Source: Hippophae tibetana (lineage: Eukaryota > Streptophyta > Magnoliopsida > Rosales > Elaeagnaceae). Taken from it: a DNA stretch of 64,000 nucleotides. The notes under the pieces are model-generated. The model was not told the origin of the DNA. It did no database searches and saw only the letters and a program-made list of their open reading frames with translations. Below, one piece after another: positions 37,593 to 50,619 of the stretch (position 1 is the first letter of the stretch; each line of letters starts with the position of its first letter). Both the position numbers and the translations under genes were made by a program. The stretch is from contig CM072805.1 of assembly GCA_037013495.1 (NCBI GenBank), positions 38,683,169 through 38,747,168 on the forward strand. The letters run 5' to 3'.

Positions 37593-39806
37593 TTTGTGAA
37601 GGGTTGGCTCGATTTCTGGTCCAAAAGATGCCACAGTTGAAGAATATCCGAAGGAGGCTGTATGGACAAGAGAAAGAGAATATATAACATTTCTTGATAA
37701 AGGCAATCAACCCTCTGCTTTTACGTATCTTATAGTATATAAGTGTACTAACAAAAAACCCAAAAAAGAGATTATAAATAAAAATATACCATTATAAAGA
37801 AATAAAACGAAAGTTATGATAAAAGCATTAAGTTTCTATTTTTTTTATTAAATAAAGTAAATGAAAATCTAACCTAGGTCTAAAATAATAAGAATGTAGA
37901 GCCACACTACATTAACGACAAGCAAATCCTAAACGAAAGTTATGATTTTAGGATACTAAAATGGATCTCCAATAAAAGCAAAGAATGACAATATGTTTGT
38001 ACTTTCGTACGTTCTCAATTTTTATTTTAATAAATCATTTGAAATTTATTATCATTTTTGTACTCTAATTTAATAATAATAATCGGTACTTTTTGACTAC
38101 ACAAATTTCATAAAATTATTATTAAAATATATATTAATAACTAAAATTATGATATCTAATATGTTCAAACTAAAAATGAGAATAAAATAAAATATCAAAA
38201 CATAAATATGAACTATCCAATAAAAACGATCCCATAAAATAGGGTTTATGACTATCAAAATGCCTTTTAAGTACCATGCCTTCTTGATTTGTTAGGTATA
38301 ATGATATGATTTTTGTACTTTGTTGATCTTTAACCTATAATTTAAAACAAAATTTGATCACTAGTATTTTAATAGGTATGATCCAGTTTTAAATTTATTA
38401 AAATTTAATCCCAAACCTTTTTATAGATACTATTAAATTAGACTAAAATAGTAAACTTTAAAAGGTTAGGAAATAAATTATGCATTTTAAAAAATTTAAG
38501 AAACAGTAAAGAATTGAGACTATCATAGTAAAAAAAACCTAAATATATTTTAGCTTAAAAAAGGAAACAAACATAAGAGACTTGTATTATCTTCAGAAGA
38601 CAGTCACTTTTAGCCTGAGTTCTTCAGCACTGCCTAATAAAACTGCCAAAAATAAGTGATATTTCTTTGCCTGAAAAACTCATCAGAACCATAGTAAAAA
38701 CAAATACAACCAAATGCAACAAACATAATTGTCGAGTTCTACATTTTCATATAGTATCATATTAAGAGATTCTATGCGTAACTGTAGTATGGCACATACC
38801 AATTGCATAAAAATAGCCCTAAATGAAAATATATATTTCATGTAGAAACTCCAAGCACATTTTCCCTCAATATTTTCTTCCCATTGACAAATATATACAT
38901 TGGCTGGGTGAGTAGAACCTACTCCCAGCACACTCCCAAAGGTTATTTGCAGCTCACCATCTCAAAATTAAACATCACGCTTAATTTTGCCGTCAAAATA
39001 TGTATTTTTCGTTTGGAGAAACGAACTCTCACTTTCTTAAAACCTTGCGAATGTATGGAGGTAACAGCTGTGCAAAACAGCACCAGTCTCACCATCATTA
39101 TTTAGAAGCATTTCATGAGATGGGGGTTAACTTCACAACCTTGCACGTTAATCCCTTGAACATGAACCATATTCAACAGAAGGAAAAACCTGGTAGTGTC
39201 AATATATTTCACCTTTTTCTGCTGTAATAGGCTCCACCACTGTGCTTCCGATGGCACATTCCACCACCCCTTCCACCTGTTCCTTCCCAGTTGTAACTTC
39301 GGCTGGATAATCTGTTGCCCCCGGCTGTATAGTTATACATTTGTGTCCCAAATCCATTCAGTTCCTCTTCTCTATCATTATTTTCCAAGACAAGCCTCTT
39401 GATGTCTTGTTTCTCCTCAATCTCAGCTGCTTCTTTCTGCTGCTTTGTGCTCTGCCAAGTGAGCAATCCCGAGGGCTGTACATCTTCTTTGTTTGTTGCT
39501 TGCTCCCACACTTGACAATAACTTTTACCTGAATCTCCCTGCTTCCTCCAGCCTCCTCATTTAATGCCTCATCTCCACTCTCCCCACTAGTAACATGATC
39601 TTTGGCAGATCCCTCAAACACATTCATAGGTACCATCATATTTAGGGTTGGTCGGCCTCGAAGCTCTTGCCTACACTGTTCCATGCTCTCCTATGCTCAA
39701 CATTTTAGTTATAAGTGTTACAAATTGAACCCAACATCGTAGTAAACTACATACAATTTACTAACATCCACTATGATCAGCAATGCTCATGATTTATATG
39801 ATTAAA

Positions 39807-40039
39807 TGTAGATTTTCAGAGAATATTATTAGTGTTGTATAGGTTATAGAGTTAGTGTAAATCAAGCTGTATTTTCATTATTGTTACCAGCTGTTCTATT
39901 CCTAGAATTAGTGGACATTTTTTGTTTCTATATATAGTATTGTATTATAGTGTTGTAGAAAAAAAGAATTAACAGAGAATGAAGTAAAGAATACATACTC
40001 CATATTATCTCCATCATATCTCTCGGAGTACATTTTACA
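39807..40039 (+). repeat. 5' LTR of the copia element
   Basis: 233 bp, TG...CA ends. Contains tctatatatagtatt (about 39928), a TATA-like core promoter. Confidence 0.95.
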
Positions 40040-40051
40040 TGATATCAGAGC
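40040..40051 (+). promoter_or_regulatory. Primer-binding site of the copia element
   Basis: TGATATCAGAGC, one base from the usual TGGTATCAGAGC that pairs with initiator tRNA-Met. Confidence 0.85.
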
Positions 40052-40660
40052 ATTTCTGAAATCCAGAAATCCAATTTTGTGTTATATCAATTCTGTCCGA
40101 GGAACACTGATTATTATTATTTTTTCTTCCCATTGCTAAATACGTCTGATTTCTATCATTATCGCCACCATCAGCCACCACCAACCACCATCAAGCCACG
40201 ATCTTCACAGCCATTTCTTGCAGCTTGCATTCCAAAGGCAAAGCATTTATATAGAACATCTTCATACCCTGAACAGCAGCAGCAGCAGGAGCAACAACCA
40301 CAACAATTTCTGCCATTTTCTGCAGCTTGCTTTCCAGACCAGTTATCGTCATCATCACCAGTGGCCTTTCTCAGACCAGCCATCATTTCAGTGGTGCGGT
40401 GAGCCATCTCAGTCATCGTCGCCATCACCAGTCATCATCATCGCAGACCATCGCCTCATCGTCGACGCCGATCATCATCGTCGTCTGCTTCAGTCAGTAA
40501 GTCTCGCAGTCACATTCTGCTTTGTTTTCTTTTTTGTTTCCCACACTAGTAAGTTGGTTTAAGATATCCCGACCCGACCCGACCCGGTTCAGCGGATTAT
40601 TTAAAAAAAAAAAAAACAACCCACAAATTTCAGTCCACATATAATCTATAATTGCAACAA
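40052..40660 (+). other. Untranslated leader of the copia element, low-complexity
   Basis: About 600 bp between primer site and gag. It is unusually rich in cat/cac/cag/tcg triplets (for example cagcagcagcagcagg near 40274 and catcatcgtcgtc near 40470), and ends with gacccgacccgacccgg near 40570. Open frames here on both strands are His/Pro/Gln-rich by-products of the triplets. Confidence 0.6.
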
Positions 40661-43600
40661 ATGGCCACTAGAAAACCTATAATTATTGGTTCCACGGACA
40701 ATAGTCTTATGCCCATCACCAGTCATAAATTAAATGGGCACAATTATCTTCAGTGGTCCCAATCCATCATGATCTTTATATGCGGAAAAATAAAAGATGA
40801 TTATCTTACCGGCGATGCCGTAGCTTCAAACAAAGACGATCTACAATACAGAACATGGAAATCTGAAAACAATATGGTGATGTCTTGTTGATCAATTCCA
40901 TGACAAACGAAATTGGAGAGAATTTTCTTCTCTACAAAACCGCCAAAGGAATATGGGATGCAGCCAAAAACACTTATTCCAGTTCTGATAATATGTCCGA
41001 ACTATTTGAGATTGAGAGCATCCTCCATGATCTTCGCCAAGGAGAGTTGTCAGTTACACAATACTTTAACTCTCTCACTCGATGTTGGCAACAATTAGAT
41101 CTCTTTGAGGTTCACGAATGGACCTGTCCAGCAGACAGCATCTTGTACAAATAGATTATTGACAAGAAACGGGTTTTCAAATTTTTACTGGGACTCTATA
41201 AAGATCTTGATGATGTGCGCGGCAGAATTCTCGGCACAAAACCTTTGCCCAGCATTCGTGAAACCTTCTCTGAAGTCCGTCAAGAGGAGAGTCGAAAGAA
41301 AGTAATGATGGGTCCTCAATCTACCATTTCCGTGACTGGAGAAGGATCTGCACTTTCCATTCGAGGCCATCAGCACTCTCATAATACAGACAACCGTCCT
41401 CATCGTGAAAGACCTTGGTGTGATCATTGTCGTAAACCTGGTCATACTAAGGAAACCTGCTGGAAAATTCATGGTAAGCCCACTGATTGCAAACCACCGT
41501 TCGCACAACACATCAACAAAGAAAGTCATGGCAAAATTGCCTCTAAATCTCAAGGCACTGAGTCACCTGAATCTGGTATGTTTAGCAAGGAACAAATTGA
41601 TTTCCTCCAGAAATTATTTGGACAATCCTTGACCACATCATCTGCCACTATAGCTCAATCAGGTAACACCCTCAATGCTCTTAATGTGAAACAGGTTATG
41701 AGACCATGGATTGTTGATTCCGGTGCTTCAGACCACATGACGGGTGATGCTTCTCTTCTTATGAATCTTAAATTTTACCAGAATGGACACACGGTCCGAA
41801 TTGCCGACGGTTCAGTATCCAAAGTAATAGGAATTGGTTAAGCCAAAATTTCAAACTCCTTTATTCTAGATTCTGTCCTTCTTGTTCCTACAATTGATTG
41901 TAATCTTGTATCAATTACTAAACTCACGCGTGATAAAAATTATATGGCAAAATTTGTTCATAACCTATGTGAATTTCAGGACCTGTATTCGATTGGCAGT
42001 GCTAAGGAATGCTCAGGACTCTATCTCCTCAGCAGTGAAGAACCTTCAACAAGACAAACCCACCAAGTTGTATCCGAAGTTTCTAATCAGAATAAAGTTT
42101 TGTTAAACCTTAAGTCCAATAAAGATGGTGAAATCATGTTGAATCATTATTGTTTAGGTCATCCTAATTTCAAATATTTACAGAAACTTTTTCCTTCATC
42201 ATTTAGAAATAAAAATTCAAAAGTTTTTCAGTATGAAGTATGTCAATTTTCAAAACATGTTAGAACTTCATATCCTCATCTTCCACATAAAAAATCACAT
42301 CCTTTCTCATTAATTCACACTGATATATGGGGACCTTCTCGAATCAAAAACATCACAGGGACACGTTGGTTCATTTCATTTGTGGATGATCATACTCGAA
42401 CCACTTGGTTATTCCTAATGAAAGAAAAATCTGAAGTATGTCAAATTTTTAAAAATTTTAATACCATGATTCAAACTCAATTTCAAACAAAAATCCAGGT
42501 ATTGAAATCCGACAATGCTAAAGAATACTTCACTTTCACCCTTACTGATTATCTGTTAAGTCAAGGGATTGTCTATCTAAGCTCATGTGTTGACACACCC
42601 CAACAAAATGGGGTGACTGAAAGAAAGAATAGGCATCTTCTCGAGGTAGCTAGATTCCTCATGTTCACAACTCATGTCCCTTAACATTTTTGGGAGGATG
42701 CTGTTCTTACAGCTACCTATCTTATCAATAGGTTGTCATCTCGTGTCCTCTTGTTTAAAACACCTATCAATACTCTACTTGAGTCATACCCACACATCAA
42801 AATCGTGTCCCACGTTCCCTTTAAAATTTTCGAATGTTCTGCTTATGTCCATGTACATCATAATGGCAAACTTGATCCTCGAGCCATCAAATGCATATTC
42901 CTAGGGTATTCATCATACCAGAAAGGATACAAATGTTTTTTTCCTATCACAAAACGATTCTATAATACAATGGATGTCACATTTTTTGAACAATAGCCGT
43001 ACTATTCCAAATCTGTCATTCAGGGGGAGAACATAGGCAATGAATACCAGCTTTCGAATATCATAAGCACTCAGTCTCCCACAAATCCTATTCCGCAACC
43101 TCCAGAAAGTGAATCAATATCTCAAATAAATATTCTTACTACTCCCAATGAACCCTCAACTTCTCTACCAACATATCCAAACTTCTTTGTCCCAAACAAT
43201 GATCTCCTTGTCTACTCTGGAAGGAAAACAACTCAAGAAAGAGCAGAGAACCGAGCATATCTTGAGCCATTCTAGGAATCCAACCCGAATACAGGCCACT
43301 CCGACAATTCACAAGGTAACACCACTGAACCTCATATTATTGAATTACCTCATAATGATTTGAATTTGCCAATTGCTATAAGGAAAGGTGTAAGATCATG
43401 CACAAACCACCCCATCTACAACTTTATTTCCTATAAAAATCTCTCACCAGGGTATAAGGCATTTATCAGCAACCTCGATCAAATAGAGGTTCCAAATTTT
43501 GTTCATGAAGCATTTCAAATATCTAAATAGAAGACAGTTATTCGTGAAGAACTCAGTACCCTAGAGAAAAACAAGACTGGGGAGATCACAGAATTACCAT

Positions 43601-45021
43601 CGGGAAAACAAACTATTGGGTGTAAATGAATCTTTACAATCAAACACAAAGCAGACGACAGTGTAGAAAGACTCAAAGCTCGCCTTGTGGCTAAAGGATT
43701 CACTCAGACATATGAGCTTGATTATCAGGAGACTTTTGCACCTGTAGCAAAACTCAACACTATTCGTGTTCTTCTCTCCATAGCATCTAACTTGGATTGG
43801 CCTCTCTACCAATTAGATGTCAAGAATGCATTCCTTAATGGTGATCTCGAAGAAGAAGTCTACATGGACATTCCTACTGGAATTGAATCTCCTGTTCCAA
43901 CCAATAGAGTGTGCAAACTTAAGAAATCCTTATATGGATTGAAATAGTCTCCACGTGCCTGGTTTGATAAGTTCTCTAAAGTTCTGAAGAGATATGGGTA
44001 CAATCAATGCCAATCAGATCACACACTATTCGTCAAACACTTCTCCAATAACAGAATAGTTATCCTAATTGTGTACGTAGATGATATTGTTCTAACAGGT
44101 AATTCTACAATTGAGATGAATAAACTCAAAGAATTCCTTGCCAAGGAATTTGAGATCAAAGATCTAGACAATCTCAAATATTTTCTAGGGATGGAAGTAG
44201 CACGAACAAAAAGGGACATATTTATATCTCAAAGGAAGTATGTACTTGATCTTCTCAAGGAAACAGGAATGATGGGGTGTAAACCAGCAAAAACTCCGAT
44301 GGATTCTACAATAAAACTCGGAATCAAAGAAAATAGTATACCTATGGACAAAGGTCGTTATCAAAGATTAGTGGGAAAACTCATTTACCTATCTCACACT
44401 AGACCAGATATTGGTTTTTCAGTAAGTATTGTAAGTCAATTTATGAACAATCCCACTGAAGAACACATAGAAGCAGTCTATCGTATACTCAGGTATCTCA
44501 AGATGACACCAGGAAAATGATTATATTTCAATAAGAATCTCACTAGAAAAATTGAAGTCTTTACAGATGCTGACTAGGCAGGCTCTATAGTGGATCGCAG
44601 ATCTACCACTGGATATTGTACATTTGTATGGGGAAACCTTGTAACTTGGCAAAGTAAAAAACAGTCAATAGTCGCTCGAAGCAGTGCAGAAGCTGAATTT
44701 AGAGTCATGGCTCATGAGATTTATGAAGGAATGTGGTTAAGAAGACTACTCAATGAACTGAACTTCACAACTCTTGAACCTATCAGCATGCATTGTGACA
44801 ATCAAGCTGCAATAAAAATTGTAAAAAATCCAATTCATCATGATCGAACCAAACATGTAGAAATTGATCGTCATTTCATTAAAGAAAAGATAGATGGAAA
44901 AATTGTGGACCTACTATATACATCTACTAAACATCAAATTGCAGATATCCTTACCAAAGCATTACCTCGAACAATCTTCGAAGAATTGAGTTGCAAGTTA
45001 GGAATGATTAATATCTATTAA
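40661..45021 (+). pseudogene. Copia gag-pol polyprotein, broken by stops and frameshifts
   Basis: Segments in order: gag core (40661-41310, frames broken near 40890 and at a TAG near 41153); CCHC zinc knuckle CDHCRKPGHTKETC (about 41419-41460); protease DSGASDHMTG (about 41715); integrase with HTDIWGP, FVDDHTRTTW, a DNAKEYF acidic site and the glutamate in PQQNGVTERKNRHL (about 42310-42640), ending in a stop near 42682; reverse transcriptase with VAKLNTIRVLLSIA, DVKNAFLNGDLEEEVYM, LYGLK followed by a stop in place of Q (near 43945) and the catalytic YVDDIV (44074-44091); RNase H with STTGYCTFVWG, SSAEAEFRVM and KHVEIDRHFI, ending at 45021. At least six in-frame stops or shifts make it unable to produce its own enzymes. 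Confidence 0.93.
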
Positions 45022-45037
45022 CCAACTTGAGAGGGAG

Positions 45038-45271
45038 TGTAGATTTTCAGAGAATATTATTAGTGTTGTACAGGCTATAGAGTTAGTGTAAATCAAGCTG
45101 TATTTTCATTATTGTTATCAGTTGTTCTATTACTAAAATTAGTGGACACTTTTTATTTCTATATATAGTATTGTATTATAGTGTTGTAGAAAAAAAAGAA
45201 TTAACAGAGAATGAAGTAAAGAATACATACTCCATATTATCTCCATTATATCTCTTGGAGTACATTTTACA
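45038..45271 (+). repeat. 3' LTR of the copia element
   Basis: 234 bp, about 95% identical to the 5' LTR, followed by the TTAAA target duplication. Confidence 0.95.
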
Positions 45272-48200
45272 TTAAATAATCCTCCTTTTTCAAGTATCCT
45301 ATTCTAACATTATAATGATACAATAATAACATCAAGCACAGAGAATATGGCGAGTTTTACCATAAAAAATAATACATTGATAATAATCTAAACCTTGCCT
45401 GCATAACTGCACTCAGCTTGCTCCTTCCTGAGGGTCAACCTCTGTTATCTTCTCTCTGACATGCACTTCATCATCCTCATCAGAGGCAGTTCCACCCCCA
45501 TCATCATCATCATCTTGATCAACCTCACTATCAGATCCATGCTCATGATTATATTCATCCAATTCTTCCGCATACTGTCCCTCTCAATCACTGTCACTCT
45601 CTCCAGGTTCATTGTGTTTTATCATTTCCCTCTGTACCATTCACGACTCTCGGTCCATTTGCTGAAATAGCATTTGAAGATTCCTACTTGACTTTTCAGA
45701 GTGCTTCTCACTATTTACCTTGTTAGCTGAGACAGTACATTCTTGCTACTCAAGTTTTACCAGAGCTGCATTCACTTCTTCAATGGATGAGTACCAAATC
45801 ATGTAAGGACGTAAATCTGCAAATAAGTCCTGAGAAGAAATGCTTCAGTACAAGAGTCATGCAGTACATAAAAAGATGGCAGCTGATACTTATATCAGAA
45901 ATCATTATAGATTTGCACAAGTAAACATGAAGCACAACAGAACAGTCCATCTCTGACCAAGTTCTACCATGTATCAAATACTTTGACCACTGTTTCATTA
46001 TCCAGTTATTTTGTTTGCAAAGTTTGATTTTCAAGCATAGTTTCCTTGGCAACCTAAATATAAAACAGCACATAAGTTCCATAGCTATATTATTCTAAGC
46101 CTGTCTTTATAATTGAAAAGGTCACAATTTCATACGGACCTCAAACAAATACTAAGCCTTCAAAGTCCATAACTTGATTGAAAAATTCAGAATGAAAGAA
46201 CATTGACTTATAAATCAAACTTCAAGACATCACTGTGCAGGACAAAAATCACACGTGAACCTATATCTGACTCACTAAGCAATACCACTGGGCTATGCTC
46301 AGCAAATCCAGATAGCTACTAAATCTTAATTGTAGAAAGAAGAAAAGAAAAAAAAACACTAATGGTTTATAAAAAGAAATTAGCAGTTTACAGGCAAAAC
46401 GAGTTTCCCTTTTACTATATAAAAAACAATTTTGAAAAAGAACTTATCAACTTGCAAGACAGGTCATACAGAATTACAGATTAGGAGTTTTAGGAATAAC
46501 ATCAAAATTTTAGCCATAAAAAGAAAACATTTCAAGCTTCCTTTTTATGCAATCTCTCATTGCTTGCAAATATTAGGAGCTTTATATAACATGTTACAAA
46601 TAACCAAAACTAGTAAAACAATTCCAGCATCTTCAAAGTACATATCAATCTGTACTCCTGCCTCTACAGTGGATTACATGCTGAAGAGGTAATGATTTAA
46701 TACCACTCAATAGTAGTATATGTCATTTTTAGTTTTGTTTTATATGTCAGTTAATGTGAAAATATTAGCTAACTCGTATGAGGTATAGATACTTGTCAAA
46801 TAACATTACCTCCTTTTCATCCCAAATGCTAGGTGACAGGCTATAAAAGGCTCAAACATTATGATGAGGGACCATACGTTGAATGAGAGATCCTTACTAG
46901 CAGGGTCCAGTTAGTTTTAATGTAAAATGTGACTTGGGATAAAAAGTGTATTCTTTTCAATAAATATCACTTATTCCCCTCCATATTCTGAAAGTTAGTG
47001 ATAGGATGAATAGATGACTAAGACTAAGACTAACATGAGGAAATATTTATCTAAAGAGTCCAACGAATTGTTAGAAAGTAGAGAAAATGTTAAGTGATTT
47101 TTTTCGAAAGGTCAAAGAAAAATTAAAGATTTGAACTACAAAGCAGAAAGGTAGCTATTATCTGCTGCTAGTCAGCACATTATTTTCTTTCTTACTTCTA
47201 TAAAATTTAATAACATCATTGGTGGTATCATTGTACTTGTCTCAATTGCACAATATGTTTTAAATCTACACTGTAAGGGGAATAAGAAAGACATCATTAC
47301 TAACCTGCAAGTCAAATTCAACATCTAATGGCAGTGCATCTTTGCTGTGTATGTATATCTTTGGAAGTGTATAAAAAATCGATCAAATTTCCTCTTTGAA
47401 GAGCCTCAATCAAAGTAGTGCCTGCTGCTTTCAAGAAGTGTAACCACCATTCTAATGCGAAAACAACCTTCTGGTGGATCCAAAGTATCTTGCTATAGCA
47501 TAGAAAAAACAAAAGTGATCAATATTATGACAGAAGTTGCATATATCCATGAAATCAATAAAATCTGATAATATACACTAGAGCAGTATCAAAGAAACAA
47601 ACTGTAGAGCAGCAAATTGTCTTTATGATCCACGTGTAACCAATATCACTACATCAAAACAGCAACAATAACAATGAAGGCAATACTTGTGAGATTATTT
47701 TATATTTCTCTTTATGACACAAACTTTAAGATCAAGTAATAAGCTGAATGTCGTTAAAAAACAAGAGTGACAAACGGAGAACATATGCTTTCAGAAACAG
47801 TCTGTATTCAGTGCTTCCCATAAATGTTGAAAGTGCAACCAATACCACTTGGATCTATTTAATCTCATCAAATTTTTCTCTTAAATTAATTATTTGAGGA
47901 AATCTCCTAAGCTCAGAGCATCTCCTTTATTACTTATAAGAATAATAATATAGCTGAAATTAAGAATCTAGCTGCTAATAAATAAGATATAATCTGATAC
48001 ATTCATCCATCAATAGGATCATGCCTTTTCAAGAATCTACCATTTTCTTATCCAATATGATCATGTAGCACGAAACTACTCTTCATCATTCTATGAATTA
48101 AGAAATGATTCAAAGGGAAAAAACTTCCTTTGAAGAGATGCAAACAATCATTACTTTTCATGCAGGGATAGAACTAACACAAAAACCTTGTCAATAGGCC

Positions 48201-50619
48201 TAGATACCATACCTTGTTCCCCAAAAGGATCCGATAGACAAATGTCAGAAAATTAGGAGGCTTTAATACCTCTGGTGTGCCATGGCCAAAGATGAGAATC
48301 AGATAAAATGTTTCAAAAATGATAGACACATCGACATGCTCATAGTTGTATAGCTCTCCTAAAAGGCGCATATGAGCAATGCGTCTCTGCTGCATCCCAT
48401 AATCATTTGATTCTAGTTCAATTTGGATCTCTTCCAACACCTAAATGTTAGAATACAACTCACAAATTTAAAAGAAACAACAGTACAAACATGAACTTTG
48501 TACAGGTATGGAAACCAAGTCTGTCAGGTTAATAAATGCTTTTTTTGGTCACTTCCACAAGTGACTGGATAAGCCCAGCTGTGAAAGTGAGTGGCATATG
48601 AATAAAAATTCTTGCAGAACTTATCAAATGAAGTTGGATTTGAAATTAGTATGACCTGTACGTATAAACCAAAAATTGTGTGCACACTGAAAACAGCTAA
48701 AGAAAAGTTGTGCCCGCAACTGAAAACAGCTAAAGCAAAGCTGTGTGCAAACCCAAACTTACAGAGACAATAATGTAGATCTTACCATACTCTAGTTTCT
48801 CGTCACTATCCCCTATATTTAAAAACAAAATTACATGACTGCAAAACCTAGATAGAACTCACACAATAGCCCATGAAATAGATGTGGTGTAACCGTGCAT
48901 AGAGTTATAAGAACATAAATATAAGAAAAGAAACAAAGTTCCATAAAATCGAAATCATTATCACGAGGGAAAACTGAAATACAAAGAGTTTCTGGAAAGA
49001 CAGGAATAACCACATCGACAACGGAAACTGCAAATTCATCATGATAGCAACTTAACCCAGCAGTGGAGAAGCAAGCAAATGAATCCGACCATACTTCCCT
49101 TTGTGAACCTTCATGAAGCATTTTAGAAGATATTGCTTACATTCACTCCATGGTAATTTACGAAGTTGCTGCAACACGTGCTCAATGCTTGACTTGTCAA
49201 GATCCGAAAATAGCAATTTTCTTATATGATGCAATAAGTAGACTTGTGTTTAGAAGTATATTGATAACTCCAGTATTTGGCAGACATGGTAAGCCACATA
49301 AACTATACACACTTGATGCAATGGAGGATGAACTTTTGCAACTCGAGCATATCTCTCAGGTGGTTTGCAGAGGTAGTATGTATTTTCTACAAGGGTGCTG
49401 TGTCGAGGAACCAAATTTTTGACATTTTTCAGATTCATCAATATTTCCAACATGGTAGCCATCCGAACAATAGTTTCAGGCAAGCGATAAAGAAAACGAC
49501 ATGATGTCTCAAGAAGGTTACAAGCCACATCAATGTTATGGTGAGTGAAGTCATCCAAACAAGCCTGTTAGAATGAAACATTATGGTCAAATGAAAATTC
49601 CATGAACTAAACCACCGATCAAAATGAAGAATATATCTGAACCTCTATTGATGGCACAGATACCATCTATGTTCAACTGCATTCCAGCTAATTATTTGAA
49701 ATACTAGAAGTATGAGCAAGAAAACTAACATGCGACCTTTTCCATAATTTCCCTCAGCAGCAGAAAGGTATAAAAAAGCACAAAAGAAAATTTCAACATT
49801 TAGAACACCCACAAAGTTGAAAAGAAGAAAACAAAACTACAATTGAAACTATCAATCTAATAGAACACCTTCAAGCAGCTAAGAAAAAGGTCAGCTGGTG
49901 CAATTTTAAGCTTGCAGAGTTCCCCAATATACCTAATATTCCAAATCTTTATTTCGATATAATTTGATCCTACAGAAAGTTACAAATCAACGTGAAGATT
50001 TTAATACTAAAGAAAGCTAGAAGATAATATGATGAATGGATTATACTGTTTTTCAAAAAAAGGTGAGAAGATAAGTGAACCGACAAGGGTATTCCAATCA
50101 AACCTTTTTATTAAGTAAGAAGTTAAACTCCTCGTCAAGCAGCTGCAGGAGCATGGAAGATATATCCTTCATACAAGTTGAAGGTTGGCAACCATGCGTG
50201 AATAATAAGGTAGTAGTTTCAATGATGTCCTGGGCACATTAAACAATGCTCTAACAAGCCTTTTCCGGTTTGCCTTTGAATTTAAGTAACAAAATTCTAC
50301 CTGAATATATATAATAGTCCATAAGGCAGCTAGAGCTTCAAATGCCATAAGTGAAAGAAAAAAAAGTTGGGGACAGGAAAAAAGAGATGAGGAACAATGA
50401 GCTCAAGATGAATTATTAGAGTTAATTGATCGATAAGATCACGGCTCACACAACCCGGGAGTTTCTGAAATAAAGCATCCAAACTTGTTCCCTCAAGAAT
50501 TTTAACTTTCTCCTTTTCCTTTCGAATTTTTGGATTTAAGAGCTAGTGTTAATTTTTTACCATATTCTATGTATTTGCAACTTGGGTTAAGAACTAAAAC
50601 CAACTAATGTTACTTTATA

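Larger units (their letters stand above)
31284..39208. other. Long AT-rich spacer, ending in the 3' flank of the UPF2 pseudogene
   Basis: No protein-like coding is seen. Simple repeats are listed separately. Stretches with less AT bias at about 33950-34250, 34930-35330 and 36730-36960 look like relics, but I cannot assign them. The stretch from about 38600 to 39208 is the old 3' UTR/downstream region of UPF2. Confidence 0.3.
39807..45271 (+). mobile_element. Ty1-copia LTR retrotransposon, structurally complete but coding-defective
   Basis: Two 233/234-bp LTRs starting TGTAGATTTTC and ending ATTTTACA are flanked by the 5-bp target duplication TTAAA (39802-39806 and 45272-45276). A tRNA-Met-type primer site TGATATCAGAGC starts at 40040, directly after the 5' LTR. 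The polypurine tract GAGAGGGAG lies at 45029-45037, directly before the 3' LTR. The order gag, protease, integrase, reverse transcriptase, RNase H places it in Ty1-copia. The LTRs differ by 10 substitutions (9 transitions) and one indel, so the insertion is of moderate age. It sits in an intron of the UPF2 pseudogene, antisense to it. Confidence 0.97.
39209..50542 (-). pseudogene. UPF2: UPF2 (nonsense-mediated decay factor) pseudogene, 5'-truncated and disrupted
   Basis: UPF2 bridges UPF1 and UPF3 in nonsense-mediated mRNA decay. The recognisable exons run from the linker before the second MIF4G domain to the C-terminus: 50420-50542 (EGTSLDALFQKLPGCVSRDL), 50104-50300, 49869-49969, 49313-49564 (DDFTHHNIDVACNLLET), 49011-49228, 48270-48440 (YGMQQRRIAHMRLLGELYNY), 47305-47492, 45399-45829 (acidic linker), 39209-39690 (GDEALNEEAGGSRE and the C-terminal end YYSRKR). 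Lesions against the family pattern: first donor ct instead of gt (50419-50418); exon 2 is 197 instead of 198 bp; exon 3 is 101 instead of 102 bp and meets TAA; an acceptor reads at instead of ag (about 49229); exon 5 is 218 instead of 219 bp; exon 7 has TGA for Arg and two extra bases; exon 8 has TAG in the acidic linker and a deletion; the last exon has a 1-bp loss near PRDCSL. The N-terminal third is absent. The intron at 39691-45398 contains a copia element on the opposite strand. Confidence 0.93.

Noticed and set aside
38884-39532. Plus-strand frames over the UPF2 C-terminal exon
   Set aside because: Antisense of a recognised UPF2 exon; no protein family character.
40171-40428. Met-, Gly- and Cys-rich minus-strand frame in the copia leader
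   Set aside because: Produced by reading cag/cat triplet runs backwards; a low-complexity artefact.
49150-49504. Plus-strand frames over UPF2 exons
   Set aside because: Antisense of two recognised UPF2 exons.
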